Source of the DNA: JABDIP01 sp965250245 | GTDB taxonomy: Bacteria; Pseudomonadota; Alphaproteobacteria; DSM-16000; Inquilinaceae | Assembly: GCA_965250245.1 (NCBI GenBank) | Contig: OZ252296.1 | Span: 2,976,001-3,040,000, forward strand | Reading direction: 5' to 3' | DNA: 64,000 nucleotides | Shown: positions 25,270 to 33,963 of the stretch, piece after piece | Layout of the letters: every line of letters starts with the position of its first letter | Numbering within the stretch: the stretch's first letter is position 1 | Translations under genes and position numbers: made by a program | Notes under the pieces: generated by a model | Seen by the model: the letters and a program-made list of their open reading frames with translations, nothing else | Database searches by the model: none | Told to the model about the DNA's origin: nothing

Positions 25270-26307
25270 CTAGTCCTCGAAGGCCAATTGCACCTTCATC
25301 GACCGGGTCCGGTCGGCGGCGAGCGCGAAGGCGCGGTCGGCCTCGGCCAGCGGGATGACGTCGGAGATCACCGGCGCCACGTCGATGCGGCCGGACGCGA
25401 TGGCCTCGACCGCCCAGTGGAACTCCTCGTGGAACCGGAAAGTGCCGCGCAGGTTGAGCTCCTTCGCCACCACCGTGTTCATCGGCAGCGTGATGTCGCC
25501 GCCCAGACCGACCAGCACCAGCACCCCGCCCGGGCGCACCACGTCCAGCGCGCCCCGGATCGCCGCCTGATTGCCCGACGCCTCCAACAGCACGTCGAAC
25601 TGCCCCTTCTCGCCGCCATAGCCGGCCAGGGCGTCGGGCTCCTCGGCCACGTTGATGGTGCGGTCCGCGCCCATGCGGCGCGAGGTCTCCAGCGCCTCGT
25701 CGACCACGTCGGTGGCGACGATCTCCCGCGCGCCGGCGGCCCGCGCCGCGGCGACGCAGAGCACGCCGATCGGCCCCTGCCCCGTCACCAGCACGCGGCG
25801 CCCCAGGATCGGGCCAGCCTGGCGCACCGCATGCAGGCAGACCGACAGCGGCTCGGCCACCGCCGCAGCGGTGAGCGGAAGGGTATCGGGCACCTTCACG
25901 CAGCGGGCCGCCTCGGCGACCACGTAATCGGCGAAAGCGCCCTGGACGTGCGGCATGCGCATGGCGCTGCCGTAGAAATACATGTCGAGGCAATGGTTGG
26001 GCACCCCAGCCAGGCAGTACCGGCAGGCGCCGCAGGGCAGGCTGGGATTGAGCGCGACCCGGTCTCCCGGCGCGACCGCCGTCACCCCGTCGCCGACCGA
26101 GTCCACCACGCCGGCGACCTCATGGCCGAGGATGATCGGCTCGCGCACCCGGATGGCGCCGAAACCGCCATGGAAATAGTAGTGCAGGTCCGACCCGCAG
26201 ATGCCGCCATTGGACACGCGCACCCGCACCTGGCCCGGGCCGGGTGCGCCCGCGTCGCGGTCCTCGATGCGCAGGTCCTTCGCTGCGTGCAGTACCGCGG
26301 CCCGCAT
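25270..26307 (-). CDS. idnD: L-idonate 5-dehydrogenase-like zinc alcohol dehydrogenase
   Basis: A 345-residue medium-chain dehydrogenase. ICGSDLHYYFHGGFG and GHEVAGVV give catalytic zinc ligands, CGACRYCLAGVPNHC the complete four-Cys structural zinc site, and VTGQGPIGVLC the NAD(P) fold. The length and the YYFHGG segment match L-idonate 5-dehydrogenase, which oxidises L-idonate to 5-ketogluconate. It is divergent from a gluconate 5-dehydrogenase-like gene (139 bp apart), the partner in the idonate pathway. Confidence 0.8.
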   Translation of the reverse strand: MRAAVLHAAKDLRIEDRDAGAPGPGQVRVRVSNGGICGSDLHYYFHGGFGAIRVREPIILGHEVAGVVDSVGDGVTAVAPGDRVALNPSLPCGACRYCLAGVPNHCLDMYFYGSAMRMPHVQGAFADYVVAEAARCVKVPDTLPLTAAAVAEPLSVCLHAVRQAGPILGRRVLVTGQGPIGVLCVAAARAAGAREIVATDVVDEALETSRRMGADRTINVAEEPDALAGYGGEKGQFDVLLEASGNQAAIRGALDVVRPGGVLVLVGLGGDITLPMNTVVAKELNLRGTFRFHEEFHWAVEAIASGRIDVAPVISDVIPLAEADRAFALAADRTRSMKVQLAFED

Positions 26308-26368
26308 GGTCGCCTCCCCTTCGCTTCGGTTTCCGCCTCTCGGGACGGCGGATGATTGGCGCCCCATC

Positions 26369-26398
26369 TTGACCGATCGCCCGCCGCGCGCCCATACC
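26369..26398 (+). promoter_or_regulatory. possible promoter for the gluconate dehydrogenase-like gene
   Basis: TTGACC (26369-26374) and CATACC (26393-26398) are spaced 18 bp apart in the divergent gap, about 50 bp before the idnO-like start. The -10 match is weak. Confidence 0.3.
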
Positions 26399-26446
26399 AG
26401 ATCGTCCCGGCCGCGCAGGGCCGCAATCAAGCAAGGAACACTTCAC

Positions 26447-27214
26447 ATGGGTTTAGAGCGTTTCAGCCTGGACGGCCGCCTGGCGCTGGTCACCGGATCG
26501 AGCCAGGGCATCGGCTACGCGCTGGCAAAGGGGCTGGGAGAGGCCGGTGCGGCGCTGGTGCTGAACGGGCGCGACACGGGCAAGCTGGCGGCGGCCGCCG
26601 AGACCCTGCGCGGCGACGGGCTGACGGTGCATGAGCGCGCCTTCGATGTCACCGACAGCGCCGCGGTGGCCGAGGCGGTCGGCGGCATCGAGCGGGACAT
26701 CGGCCCGATCGAGGTGCTGGTCAACAATGCCGGCATGCAGTTCCGCACGCCGCTGGAGGATTTTCCCGAGGAGGCCTGGCACCGGCTGGTGAAGACCAAT
26801 ATCGACAGCGTCTTCCTGGTCGGCCAGGCGGTGGCGCGGCACATGATCCCGCGCCGCGCCGGCAAGATCATCAACATCTGCTCGGTGCAGAGCGAGCTCG
26901 GCCGCTACTCGATCGCCCCCTACACGATGACCAAGGGCGCGGTGAAGATGCTGACCCGGGGCATGTGCATCGACTGGGGCCGGTACAATCTGCAGATCAA
27001 CGGCATCGGCCCCGGCTATTTCAACACGCCGCTGAACAAGGCCCTGGTCGAGGACCCCAAGTTCACCGAATGGCTCGAGGGCCGCACCCCGGCCGGCCGC
27101 TGGGGCGAGGTCGACGAGCTGGTCGGCGCCGCGGTGTTCCTCGCCTCGCCCGCGTCGAGCTTCGTGAACGGCCACGTGCTCTATGTCGATGGCGGGATCA
27201 TCGCCGGGCTATGA
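26447..27214 (+). CDS. idnO: gluconate 5-dehydrogenase-like SDR
   Basis: A 255-residue short-chain dehydrogenase. TGSSQGIGYALA is the NAD(P)-binding motif, NNAGMQFRTPLEDF the NNAG strand, CSVQSELGRYSIAPYTMTKGA supplies Ser, Tyr and Lys of the catalytic triad. The pattern MQFRTPLEDFPEEAW is typical of IdnO/Gno, which reduces 5-ketogluconate to gluconate. Its stop overlaps the start of the racemase-like gene (ATGA), so they are coupled. Together with the divergent idnD-like gene it would form an L-idonate to gluconate route; no kinase or permease is in the window. Confidence 0.82.
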   Translation: MGLERFSLDGRLALVTGSSQGIGYALAKGLGEAGAALVLNGRDTGKLAAAAETLRGDGLTVHERAFDVTDSAAVAEAVGGIERDIGPIEVLVNNAGMQFRTPLEDFPEEAWHRLVKTNIDSVFLVGQAVARHMIPRRAGKIINICSVQSELGRYSIAPYTMTKGAVKMLTRGMCIDWGRYNLQINGIGPGYFNTPLNKALVEDPKFTEWLEGRTPAGRWGEVDELVGAAVFLASPASSFVNGHVLYVDGGIIAGL

Positions 27215-27912
27215 GCCAGCATATCGGCATCGTCTGCTGCTCCGCCGAGGGAGCGGCGCTCTGCTACAAGACCATCTGCATCGAGGGCGCCGACGCGCTC
27301 GGCGTCGCCCACGCCCATCCGGAAGTCTCGATGCACACGCCGTCGCTCGCCGACTACACGGCCTGCCTCGACCGGGGCGACTGGCAGGGCGTCGGCGAGC
27401 TGATGCTGGAGTCCGCCAACAAACTGGCGAAGGCCGGGGCGGATTTCCTGATCTGCCCGGACAATACCATTCATGGTGCCTTCGACCATGTCGCGCCGCG
27501 GTCGCCCCTGCCCTGGCTGCACATCGCCGAGGTGGTCGCCGACGAGGCGGTACGGCGCGGGCATCGCCGTCTCGGACTGACCGGCACGCGCTGGCTTGTT
27601 GAGAGCGACGTCTACCCGGAACGGCTGTCCGCACGCGGGCTGGCGCTGGTGCGGCCGAGCGCGGAGGAGCGCGAAGAGATCAACCGGATCACCATGGACG
27701 AGCTGGTCTGCGGCGTGTTCTCGGACTCCGCCGTCGCCTGTTTCCAGCGCGTCATCGCCGGCATGAAGGACCAGGGCTGCGAGGCCGTCATCCTCGGCTG
27801 CACCGAGCATCCGCTGCTGATGAACGACGACAATTCACCGTTGCCCACGCTCGACTCCACGCGGCTCCTGGCCCGCGCCGCGCTGCGCAGGGCGGTCGAA
27901 GGACAGGCGTGA
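27211..27912 (+). CDS. aspartate/glutamate racemase family protein, first Cys replaced
   Basis: A 233-residue protein of the Asp/Glu racemase superfamily. The C-terminal catalytic motif is intact (VILGCTEHPLLM), but the N-terminal C-N-T-x-H position reads CPDNTIHG, with Asp in place of the first catalytic Cys. Such replacements occur in non-canonical members with altered activity, so a simple two-Cys racemase is unlikely. It overlaps the idnO-like gene by 4 bp. Its role in sugar acid metabolism is not obvious; it could be an epimerase or isomerase of an acidic substrate. Confidence 0.78.
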   Translation: MSQHIGIVCCSAEGAALCYKTICIEGADALGVAHAHPEVSMHTPSLADYTACLDRGDWQGVGELMLESANKLAKAGADFLICPDNTIHGAFDHVAPRSPLPWLHIAEVVADEAVRRGHRRLGLTGTRWLVESDVYPERLSARGLALVRPSAEEREEINRITMDELVCGVFSDSAVACFQRVIAGMKDQGCEAVILGCTEHPLLMNDDNSPLPTLDSTRLLARAALRRAVEGQA

Positions 27913-28002
27913 CGGCGGGCCGTCGCGGCCCTGACACACGTCAATGACGCCGAGCGATCCTCGAGGATAATCCCGCCACGCTTCTCCAGCTTGGAGGTTT
28001 CG

Positions 28003-28173
28003 ATGGGACTATCCCCTGCGCTCTTCGTGTGCCTGTTCCTGGCGGGCCTCGGCATCTTTCTTGCCGGTGCCGGCGCCATCTGGTGGGTGTCGCTGCAGGC
28101 CGGCGAGATCAAGAGGCGGCAGGCAGACGCCCGATCCGCCGATGGCCGGCCCACGCTCGGCACAGCGGCCTAG
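28003..28173 (+). CDS. small single-pass membrane protein
   Basis: A 56-residue protein with one long hydrophobic segment (about residues 4-31) and a basic tail (IKRRQADARSADG). ATG at 28003 is preceded by ggagg with five bases between. No family is recognised. It is short but the good ribosome site and membrane helix support it. Confidence 0.5.
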   Translation: MGLSPALFVCLFLAGLGIFLAGAGAIWWVSLQAGEIKRRQADARSADGRPTLGTAA

Positions 28174-28180
28174 GGTCCGT

Positions 28181-28600
28181 TCAGGACGCCACCAGGAAGG
28201 CCGCCAGCGAGACCGCAACCCCCAGCGCGGTGAACCGGGCCAGGACCAGGTAATCGGACGATGACGGGATATGCCGGGTCTCGATATCGGCCCGGCGAAT
28301 TCCTTTGTCCCTGGCATATCGCGAATTGACCAGCAGCCGCCATTGCTGAGCGTTGATCAGCCAAACGGCGGCAAGAAGGATCATGGCCGAAGGAATGGCG
28401 GATCCTTCGACAAGCCCGCGGAACGGTTCCATCGCCAGAACGGAGCCCATGAAGACGACCCCGATCGCGAAAACGCAAAGCCCGAACAGCAGACTGAGAG
28501 TGTAGGCAGCCGCCTTCTCCCATCCGTTAAGATTACGGCAAATCTCTCTTGCCGACTCCGACATACCTGGCGCCCATAGAAGATTCATGGTCTTGCCCAT
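28181..28600 (-). CDS. small hypothetical membrane protein
   Basis: About 139 residues with three or so hydrophobic segments (AAYTLSLLFGLCVFAIGVVF, AMILLAAVWLI, FTALGVAVSLAAFLV). No family is recognised. Lower GC than surrounding genes at its 5' end. Start uncertain: ATGs at 28600 and 28588 are possible, neither with a strong ribosome site. Convergent with the small membrane gene upstream. Confidence 0.45.
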   Translation of the reverse strand: MGKTMNLLWAPGMSESAREICRNLNGWEKAAAYTLSLLFGLCVFAIGVVFMGSVLAMEPFRGLVEGSAIPSAMILLAAVWLINAQQWRLLVNSRYARDKGIRRADIETRHIPSSSDYLVLARFTALGVAVSLAAFLVAS

Positions 28601-28729
28601 ATCTCTGGAGTTATTCGAAAGTCGAACAACCGAGACTAGCATCAAATCCGTTTCGTTTCAATTTTCTTTACCATTTTGCGTTCTGAGGAAGCTCAAGGCT
28701 CTCCCGCCGGGCGGTCCGAAGCAGGCCGG

Positions 28730-29776
28730 CTAATAGCGGTCGATCACGGTGAATCCGAGGGTCTCGAAGCTGTCCATGGAGGCCAGCACCGCGCCGGCCT
28801 CTTCCAGCGGCACCGTGCGGCTGACCAGCCGGCCCGGGTTCAGCCTGCCATCGGCGACCATGTCGAGCATGGCCGGATAATCGGCCGGCGGCATGCCCTT
28901 GCTGCCCGCCAGCACGATCTCGCGCTCGATGATCAGGTCGACTGGCAGCGGCAACAGGCCGGCATCCTCGGCATTGGTCATGCCGATCTGCACGTGCCGG
29001 CCGCGCTTGCGCAGGCTCTCGATCGCCGGTTGGAAAGTGGCGGCAATGCCCAGCGCGTCGACGGCGACATGGGCGCCGCCGCCGGTCGCCTCGCGCACCG
29101 CCTCCGCCGCGTCGGCGACCGAGCCGGCCTTGATGACCACCTCCGCGCCCAATTCCGTGGCGAGCGCGAGCTTGTCGTCGCCGATATCGATGCCGATCGG
29201 GCGGGCGCCGAGCGCCCGGGCGATCTCGATCGCCGACAGGCCGATGCCGCCGCAACCGAACACCGCCACCCATTCGCCGGGCTGGAGCCGGGCGCGGTCG
29301 GTCAGCCCGTGATAGGACGTCATGAAGCGGCATCCCATGCCGGCGCCGGCTACATAGGTCACCGCCTCGGGCAGCGACACCAGGTTCACATCGGCATGGT
29401 CGATGGCGACGAACTGTGCGAACCCGCCCCAGGAGCGAAAGCCGGGCACCACCGGATCCTCGCAGAGATTGGTCAGGCCGGCGGCGCACATGGCGCATTT
29501 GCCGTCGCCGCCGCTGAACGGCACGATGATCCGGTCGCCCGGCTTGTGGTGGGTGACGTCGCCGCCGACCTCCTCCACCACGCCGCACATCTCATGGCCC
29601 AGCACATGCGGCAGCGGGAAGGTGGTCGGCCAATGCCCGGCCCAGCCATGCCAGTCGCTGCGGCAGATGCCGTTGGCCTCGACCCGCACCACCGCACCGT
29701 GCTTGGCCGGCGACGGGTCCGGCACGTCGCGGACGACCAGGGGTTCTCGGAATGCTTCCAGCACGGCTGCCTTCAT
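28730..29776 (-). CDS. zinc-dependent alcohol dehydrogenase
   Basis: A 348-residue medium-chain dehydrogenase with GICRSDWHGWAGHWP and GHEMCGVVEEVG (catalytic zinc region) and VFGCGGIGLSAIEIA (NAD-binding). The structural zinc loop reads GGDGKCAMCAAGLTNLC: the first of the usual four Cys is replaced by Asp, leaving three. It oxidises an alcohol of unknown identity. It starts at 29776 and follows a VOC-family gene by about 37 bp, so the two may form an operon. Confidence 0.85.
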   Translation of the reverse strand: MKAAVLEAFREPLVVRDVPDPSPAKHGAVVRVEANGICRSDWHGWAGHWPTTFPLPHVLGHEMCGVVEEVGGDVTHHKPGDRIIVPFSGGDGKCAMCAAGLTNLCEDPVVPGFRSWGGFAQFVAIDHADVNLVSLPEAVTYVAGAGMGCRFMTSYHGLTDRARLQPGEWVAVFGCGGIGLSAIEIARALGARPIGIDIGDDKLALATELGAEVVIKAGSVADAAEAVREATGGGAHVAVDALGIAATFQPAIESLRKRGRHVQIGMTNAEDAGLLPLPVDLIIEREIVLAGSKGMPPADYPAMLDMVADGRLNPGRLVSRTVPLEEAGAVLASMDSFETLGFTVIDRY

Positions 29777-29813
29777 GGCGCTCTTCCTTCCGGTTCGGGG
29801 GTCAATGGGTGGT

Positions 29814-30185
29814 TCAGTTCACCGGGCCGTGGCAGACGGCCTCGATGTTGTGGCCGTCCGGATCGATGACGAACGCACCGTAATAGTCCGGATGGTATTC
29901 CTCGCGGAGGCCCGGCGCACCGTTATCCGCGCCTCCGGCCGCCAGGGCCGCCTTGTGGAAGGCGTCCACCTGTCGGCGATCCAGGGCGCTGAAGGCCAGA
30001 TGGATCGGGCCCGGGACCTCGCCGTGCTCGCCGAACCAGAATTGCGGCATGCCGGGCCGGCCCATCATCGCCCAATCGTCGCCTTCCATGATGATATCGA
30101 TGCCGAGCGGCGCCAGGGCGTCGGCATAGAAGGCGCGGCTCTTGGCGAAGTCCGCGACGGCAAAGCCGATATGGTCGAGGATCAT
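29814..30185 (-). CDS. VOC family (glyoxalase-fold) protein
   Basis: A 123-residue vicinal-oxygen-chelate protein. MILDHIGFAVADFAKSRAFY and the C-terminal YYGAFVIDPDGHNIEAVCH are the two beta-alpha-beta-beta-beta metal-site strands (His, Glu). Function could be a lyase, dioxygenase or binding protein; none can be chosen from sequence. It lies just upstream of the alcohol dehydrogenase gene on the same strand. Confidence 0.85.
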   Translation of the reverse strand: MILDHIGFAVADFAKSRAFYADALAPLGIDIIMEGDDWAMMGRPGMPQFWFGEHGEVPGPIHLAFSALDRRQVDAFHKAALAAGGADNGAPGLREEYHPDYYGAFVIDPDGHNIEAVCHGPVN

Positions 30186-30213
30186 GGCGTCGTCTCCCGG
30201 TTCGACTTCGCCA

Positions 30214-30687
30214 TTACCACAGGACGGGTTTCGCGACCATAAGCCAGAACACGGCGATCAGGCCGAGGAAGGCCGGCCATCCGAGCCAGAACCAGACGGT
30301 CATCAGGCGGTGATAGCGGGGCGGCAGATCGGTGCCGGCGGCGGCGGCCTCAGACGCGATCCGCGCCGCGCGGATCTGGATCGCGACGACCGGCAACCAG
30401 CAGCCCAGCGCCAGGACGTAGAGCGCGTAGCTGGCCATGAGCCAGGACTCGTCCGCCGGCCAGCCGCCGGAGACGATCAGGGCAAAACCGGTCACCGGCT
30501 GCGCGATGCCCGATGGCAGGGTGAACAGCCAATCCGCGAGGACGGTGTGGCGCGCCGCCATGGCGATCCCGTCCACCCCGCCCCGGCGATGCGCCATCCA
30601 CATATGGAAGGCGGTCCCCAGCCCGGTGCCGAACAGCACCGTGCTGGAGAGGATGTGCAGCCATTTCAGGACCAGATAGGTCTCCAT
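30214..30687 (-). CDS. DUF2269-like integral membrane protein
   Basis: A 157-residue protein with four membrane segments, beginning METYLVLKWLHILSSTVLFGTGLGTAF with conserved His residues (WLHILS, AFHMW), as in DUF2269 membrane proteins. It may bind a cofactor through these His, but that is not established. Its start overlaps the stop of the larger SDR-DoxX gene upstream by one base, a pairing that suggests joint function. Confidence 0.78.
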   Translation of the reverse strand: METYLVLKWLHILSSTVLFGTGLGTAFHMWMAHRRGGVDGIAMAARHTVLADWLFTLPSGIAQPVTGFALIVSGGWPADESWLMASYALYVLALGCWLPVVAIQIRAARIASEAAAAGTDLPPRYHRLMTVWFWLGWPAFLGLIAVFWLMVAKPVLW

Positions 30688-31976
30688 CAGCGCCTCCGGG
30701 CGAGCGCCATATGGGCGGCGACGGCGGCCAGGATCGGCAGGTTCTTCAGCAGCGGGCCGAGCGGTTCGATCCAGAGGTCCCGCCGGGCGATGGTGAGCAG
30801 CAGAGTATAGCCGACGATCACCGCCAACTGCGCCGCCCCGATGAGGCCGGGCCGCCACCGGACCAGAAGTGCCAAGGCGATGGCCAGATCGAGCACGCTG
30901 GCGCCGATGGCGGCAACCGTCATCGCCGGAACCGGCAGGCCGAGCGGTCCCATCAGGGCCGCGATCTCCGCCGGCGTGGCGAGGAATCCGGCAAGGCCCG
31001 ATCCGAGCCACAGCAGGACCAGCGCGGCACGCAGCACCGGCTCCATGAAATAGAGCCGCGCGTGCCACAGATCCTGTTGCTGGGCCGGATGCCGGGCCAG
31101 CGCCGCATCCATGGCGGTCGGCGTGAAGCCGATGGCCTCGGCGAAGGCGGCGGAGTCGGCGACGGTGCCGTGTTCGAGCTGTCGCAGCGAGGTGGTTGTG
31201 ACCGGGCCGCCGCCGACGAGGTCCCCGACCCGGCAGAGCAGGCGCATCAGCGGCATCGGCGTGTGCAGGATGGGCGCGGGCGGCAGGCCCAGCCAGCCGC
31301 GCAGACGCTGGAGGATCTCCCGCATGGTCAGGGTTTCCGGCCCGCAGGGTTCGAGCGTCTCGCGCCGCGGCGCGCCGGGCTCCAGCAGACGCACGATCGT
31401 CCGCGCGAGATCCTCGGCCGTGATCGGGGTGAAGGCGAAATCGCCCCGCCCGATCACCGGGATCGCGAAGGGCAGCGCCGCCAGGCCGCGCAGCGCGCTG
31501 GTGCCGCCATAGGATCCGGCCGGCGACCACACCAGGGAGGGGCGCAGCACCACCCAGTCCAGGTCGGTGGCGCGCAGGGCGTCCTCGCCCCGGCGCTTGC
31601 TGTCGGCATAGACCGTGCCCGCCTCCGGGTCGGCGCCGATGGCGGACATATGGATCACGGAGGCGATACCGGCTTCACGGCAGGCGTCGAACAGGGCCGC
31701 CGGCGCACGATGATGCACCGCCTCCATGGTCTCGGCATCGGCCTGCAGGAGTCCGGCGACGTTCACCACCGCATCGATGTCCGACAGCAGGGGCCGCCAG
31801 TCATCGGCTGACAGGAACCGGCGTAGGTCGGCCGCGACCATCTCGCTGAACGCCAGCCGCCGGCCCGCCCCATCCGGATCGCGGATCGCGGCCCGGACCT
31901 CATGGCCGGCCGCGTGCAGGGCCGCCGCGACATGGCCGCCGATGAACCCGCCCGCGCCGATCAGCAGGACGCGCAT
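30687..31976 (-). CDS. NAD(P)-binding SDR domain fused to a DoxX-like membrane domain
   Basis: A 429-residue protein. The N-terminal 290 residues are an atypical SDR of the NDUFA9-like type (MRVLLIGAGGFIGGHVAAAL, with DWVVLRPSLVWSPAGSYGG). The C-terminal 130 residues hold four hydrophobic segments resembling DoxX-type membrane domains (PVLRAALVLLWLGSGLAGFL). This makes it a membrane-anchored NAD(P)H-dependent protein of unknown substrate, co-transcribed with the DUF2269-like gene. Confidence 0.85.
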   Translation of the reverse strand: MRVLLIGAGGFIGGHVAAALHAAGHEVRAAIRDPDGAGRRLAFSEMVAADLRRFLSADDWRPLLSDIDAVVNVAGLLQADAETMEAVHHRAPAALFDACREAGIASVIHMSAIGADPEAGTVYADSKRRGEDALRATDLDWVVLRPSLVWSPAGSYGGTSALRGLAALPFAIPVIGRGDFAFTPITAEDLARTIVRLLEPGAPRRETLEPCGPETLTMREILQRLRGWLGLPPAPILHTPMPLMRLLCRVGDLVGGGPVTTTSLRQLEHGTVADSAAFAEAIGFTPTAMDAALARHPAQQQDLWHARLYFMEPVLRAALVLLWLGSGLAGFLATPAEIAALMGPLGLPVPAMTVAAIGASVLDLAIALALLVRWRPGLIGAAQLAVIVGYTLLLTIARRDLWIEPLGPLLKNLPILAAVAAHMALARRR

Positions 31977-32000
31977 GGCGTCAGCCCCGTCGCGCCATCG

Positions 32001-33185
32001 TCACAGCGGATCAGGTTCCATTTCCAGGTGCAGCGCGTCGCCGGTGTAGGGATGCCGCGCCGCAACCTCCTCGTCGAGCTCGACGCCCAGGCCCGGCGCC
32101 GTCGGCGGGATGACGTAGCCGTCTTCCCAGCGCATCGGCGTCTTCAGGATCTCGGCGTGGAAGCCGGACCAGTCCTGGATGCTCTCCAGGATCAGGAAGT
32201 TCGGCGTGCAGGCGCTGAGCTGGACGTTGGCCGCGCCCTCGATCGGGCCGCAATAGAGGTGCGGTGCGATCTGGGCGTAATGGGTCTCGGCCATGCCGGC
32301 GATTTTCTTGCCCTCCAAGAGCCCGCCGACCCGGCCGAGCGCCATCTGGATGATCGAGGCCGCACCGGTCTCCAGCACCCGGGCGAACTCGTACTTGGTG
32401 GTGAGCCGCTCGCCGGTGGCGATGGGCACGCTGGTCTGGCGGGCGACCTTGGCCATCTCCTCCGGCATCTCCGGCGGCACCGGCTCCTCGAACCACAGCG
32501 GGTCGTGGGGCTCCAGCCGCCGGGCCAAGCGGATGGCGCCAGAGGTGGTCATCTGGCCATGGGTGCCGAACAGCAGGTCGGCCCGCGTCCCGACCGCCTC
32601 GCGCAGCACCCGCACGAACCGCTCGGCCTGGTCCAGCAGCTCCAGGGAGAGCTGGCGCGGGTCGAAGGCGGTGTACGGGCTGACCGGGTCGAACTTGACG
32701 GCGGTGAAGCCACTCTCGACATAGCTCAGCGCCCGCTCGGCCGCCAGGTCGGCGTCGATGTAGACGTCGGTGGCGTCGGCAGGATCGGGATAGATGTAGG
32801 TGTAGCTGCGCAGCCGCTCATGCACCTGCCCGCCGAGCAGCTCGTAGACCGGCTTGTCGAGCGCCTTGCCGATGATGTCCCAGCAGGCCATCTCGATGCC
32901 GCTCAGGATGCCGAGGATGGAGGTGTCCGGGCGCTGGGTGAAGCCGCTGGAATAGACCCGCCGCCACAGCGTCTCGATCTTGAACGGGTCGGTGCCGATC
33001 ACCTTGCGCTCGCAGACATCGGCGATCATGCGCTCCACCACATGCGGGTGGAACGGCACGGAATAGACCTCGCCGATGCCTTCGATGCCGGTATCGGTGG
33101 TCAGCTTCAGGAAGATCCAATAGGCGCCGCCATAGCTGGGCGGCGGATTGCCGACCACGAAGGTCTTCACGTCGCTGATCTTCAT
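32001..33185 (-). CDS. mandelate racemase/muconate lactonizing enzyme family protein
   Basis: A 394-residue enolase-superfamily enzyme. AVKFDP lies on the second barrel strand, LWFEEPVPPEM gives a metal-binding Glu, and IATGERLTTKYEF another Glu of the triad. Members dehydrate or cycloisomerise sugar acids such as galactarate lactone or mannonate. The start at 33185 (MKISDVKTFVVGNPPPSYGG) is the family N-terminus. It lies near other sugar-acid genes (idnD/O), but is not in one operon with them. Confidence 0.85.
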   Translation of the reverse strand: MKISDVKTFVVGNPPPSYGGAYWIFLKLTTDTGIEGIGEVYSVPFHPHVVERMIADVCERKVIGTDPFKIETLWRRVYSSGFTQRPDTSILGILSGIEMACWDIIGKALDKPVYELLGGQVHERLRSYTYIYPDPADATDVYIDADLAAERALSYVESGFTAVKFDPVSPYTAFDPRQLSLELLDQAERFVRVLREAVGTRADLLFGTHGQMTTSGAIRLARRLEPHDPLWFEEPVPPEMPEEMAKVARQTSVPIATGERLTTKYEFARVLETGAASIIQMALGRVGGLLEGKKIAGMAETHYAQIAPHLYCGPIEGAANVQLSACTPNFLILESIQDWSGFHAEILKTPMRWEDGYVIPPTAPGLGVELDEEVAARHPYTGDALHLEMEPDPL

Positions 33186-33291
33186 GCCGCGCCACTCCCG
33201 CATGCGGTCCGGCCGGGCGAATCGATCGCCGGCCAAATTCCGGCGAAACCTAGGTCAGATCGGCAGGGTTGGACAGGTGGAATCGCGCCTG

Positions 33292-33963
33292 TCAGGCCGC
33301 CGGCTGGTCGGCGATCCCGGCATCGTCATCGGCCGCCACGCAGGGCGCCGGGCAGCGCCGGGTGACGCGGTAGACGGAGGCCGGCGGGATGTTGCGGACC
33401 ACGCCGCCGATGCGTTGGGCACGCAGCCCCAGCCGGGCCAGCATCAATGCCGAGAACGGGCATTTCGGGCTGTAGGTGAACTGGTACAGCGCCGCGCCCG
33501 GCTGCAGGCGACGGAACACGCCGGTCAGGACGCGGACCTGTTCCGGCGCCGACATGGCCAGCACCGGAAGACCGCTTATGGCGGCCGCGAAGCCGCCGCG
33601 AAACGGGAAACCATCGCGGAACAGGACGGTGGCATTGGCCACGGTGACATTGACGTCCGGAAACCGCTCGGACAGCACCCTGGCCATCCGGTCGTCCAAT
33701 TCCACCACGTGGATGTCGGCCGGCGGCACGCCCTTGCCGACCAGTGCCGCGGTGAAGGCGCCGGTTCCCGCGCCCAGCTCCAGCACCGGCCCGGCGTCCG
33801 GATCGATCCGGTCCGTGATCAGCCGGGCGAGCTGGCGGCCGCTGGGCGCGACAGCGGCAACCCGGAGCGGACGGCGCAGCCAGGATCCGAGAAAGGCCAT
33901 ATGGGCGCGAAACCCATCGCGCCGTAGCGACATGCGCGGCAAACCCCGGCCGGGCTCGCTCAT
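33292..33963 (-). CDS. PmtA-like class I SAM methyltransferase
   Basis: A 223-residue methyltransferase with the SAM motif GPVLELGAGTGAFTAALVGKG and the flanking sequence VAAVAPSGRQLARLI, which resembles the alphaproteobacterial phosphatidylethanolamine N-methyltransferase PmtA; an rRNA methylase-like relative is also possible. PmtA makes phosphatidylcholine precursors at the inner membrane. The start at 33963 is preceded by ACGGAGAGG but both the ribosome site and the ATG can pair with an upstream sequence (34021-34037), see separate entry. An in-frame ATG at 33933 is an alternative. Confidence 0.8.
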   Translation of the reverse strand: MSEPGRGLPRMSLRRDGFRAHMAFLGSWLRRPLRVAAVAPSGRQLARLITDRIDPDAGPVLELGAGTGAFTAALVGKGVPPADIHVVELDDRMARVLSERFPDVNVTVANATVLFRDGFPFRGGFAAAISGLPVLAMSAPEQVRVLTGVFRRLQPGAALYQFTYSPKCPFSALMLARLGLRAQRIGGVVRNIPPASVYRVTRRCPAPCVAADDDAGIADQPAA

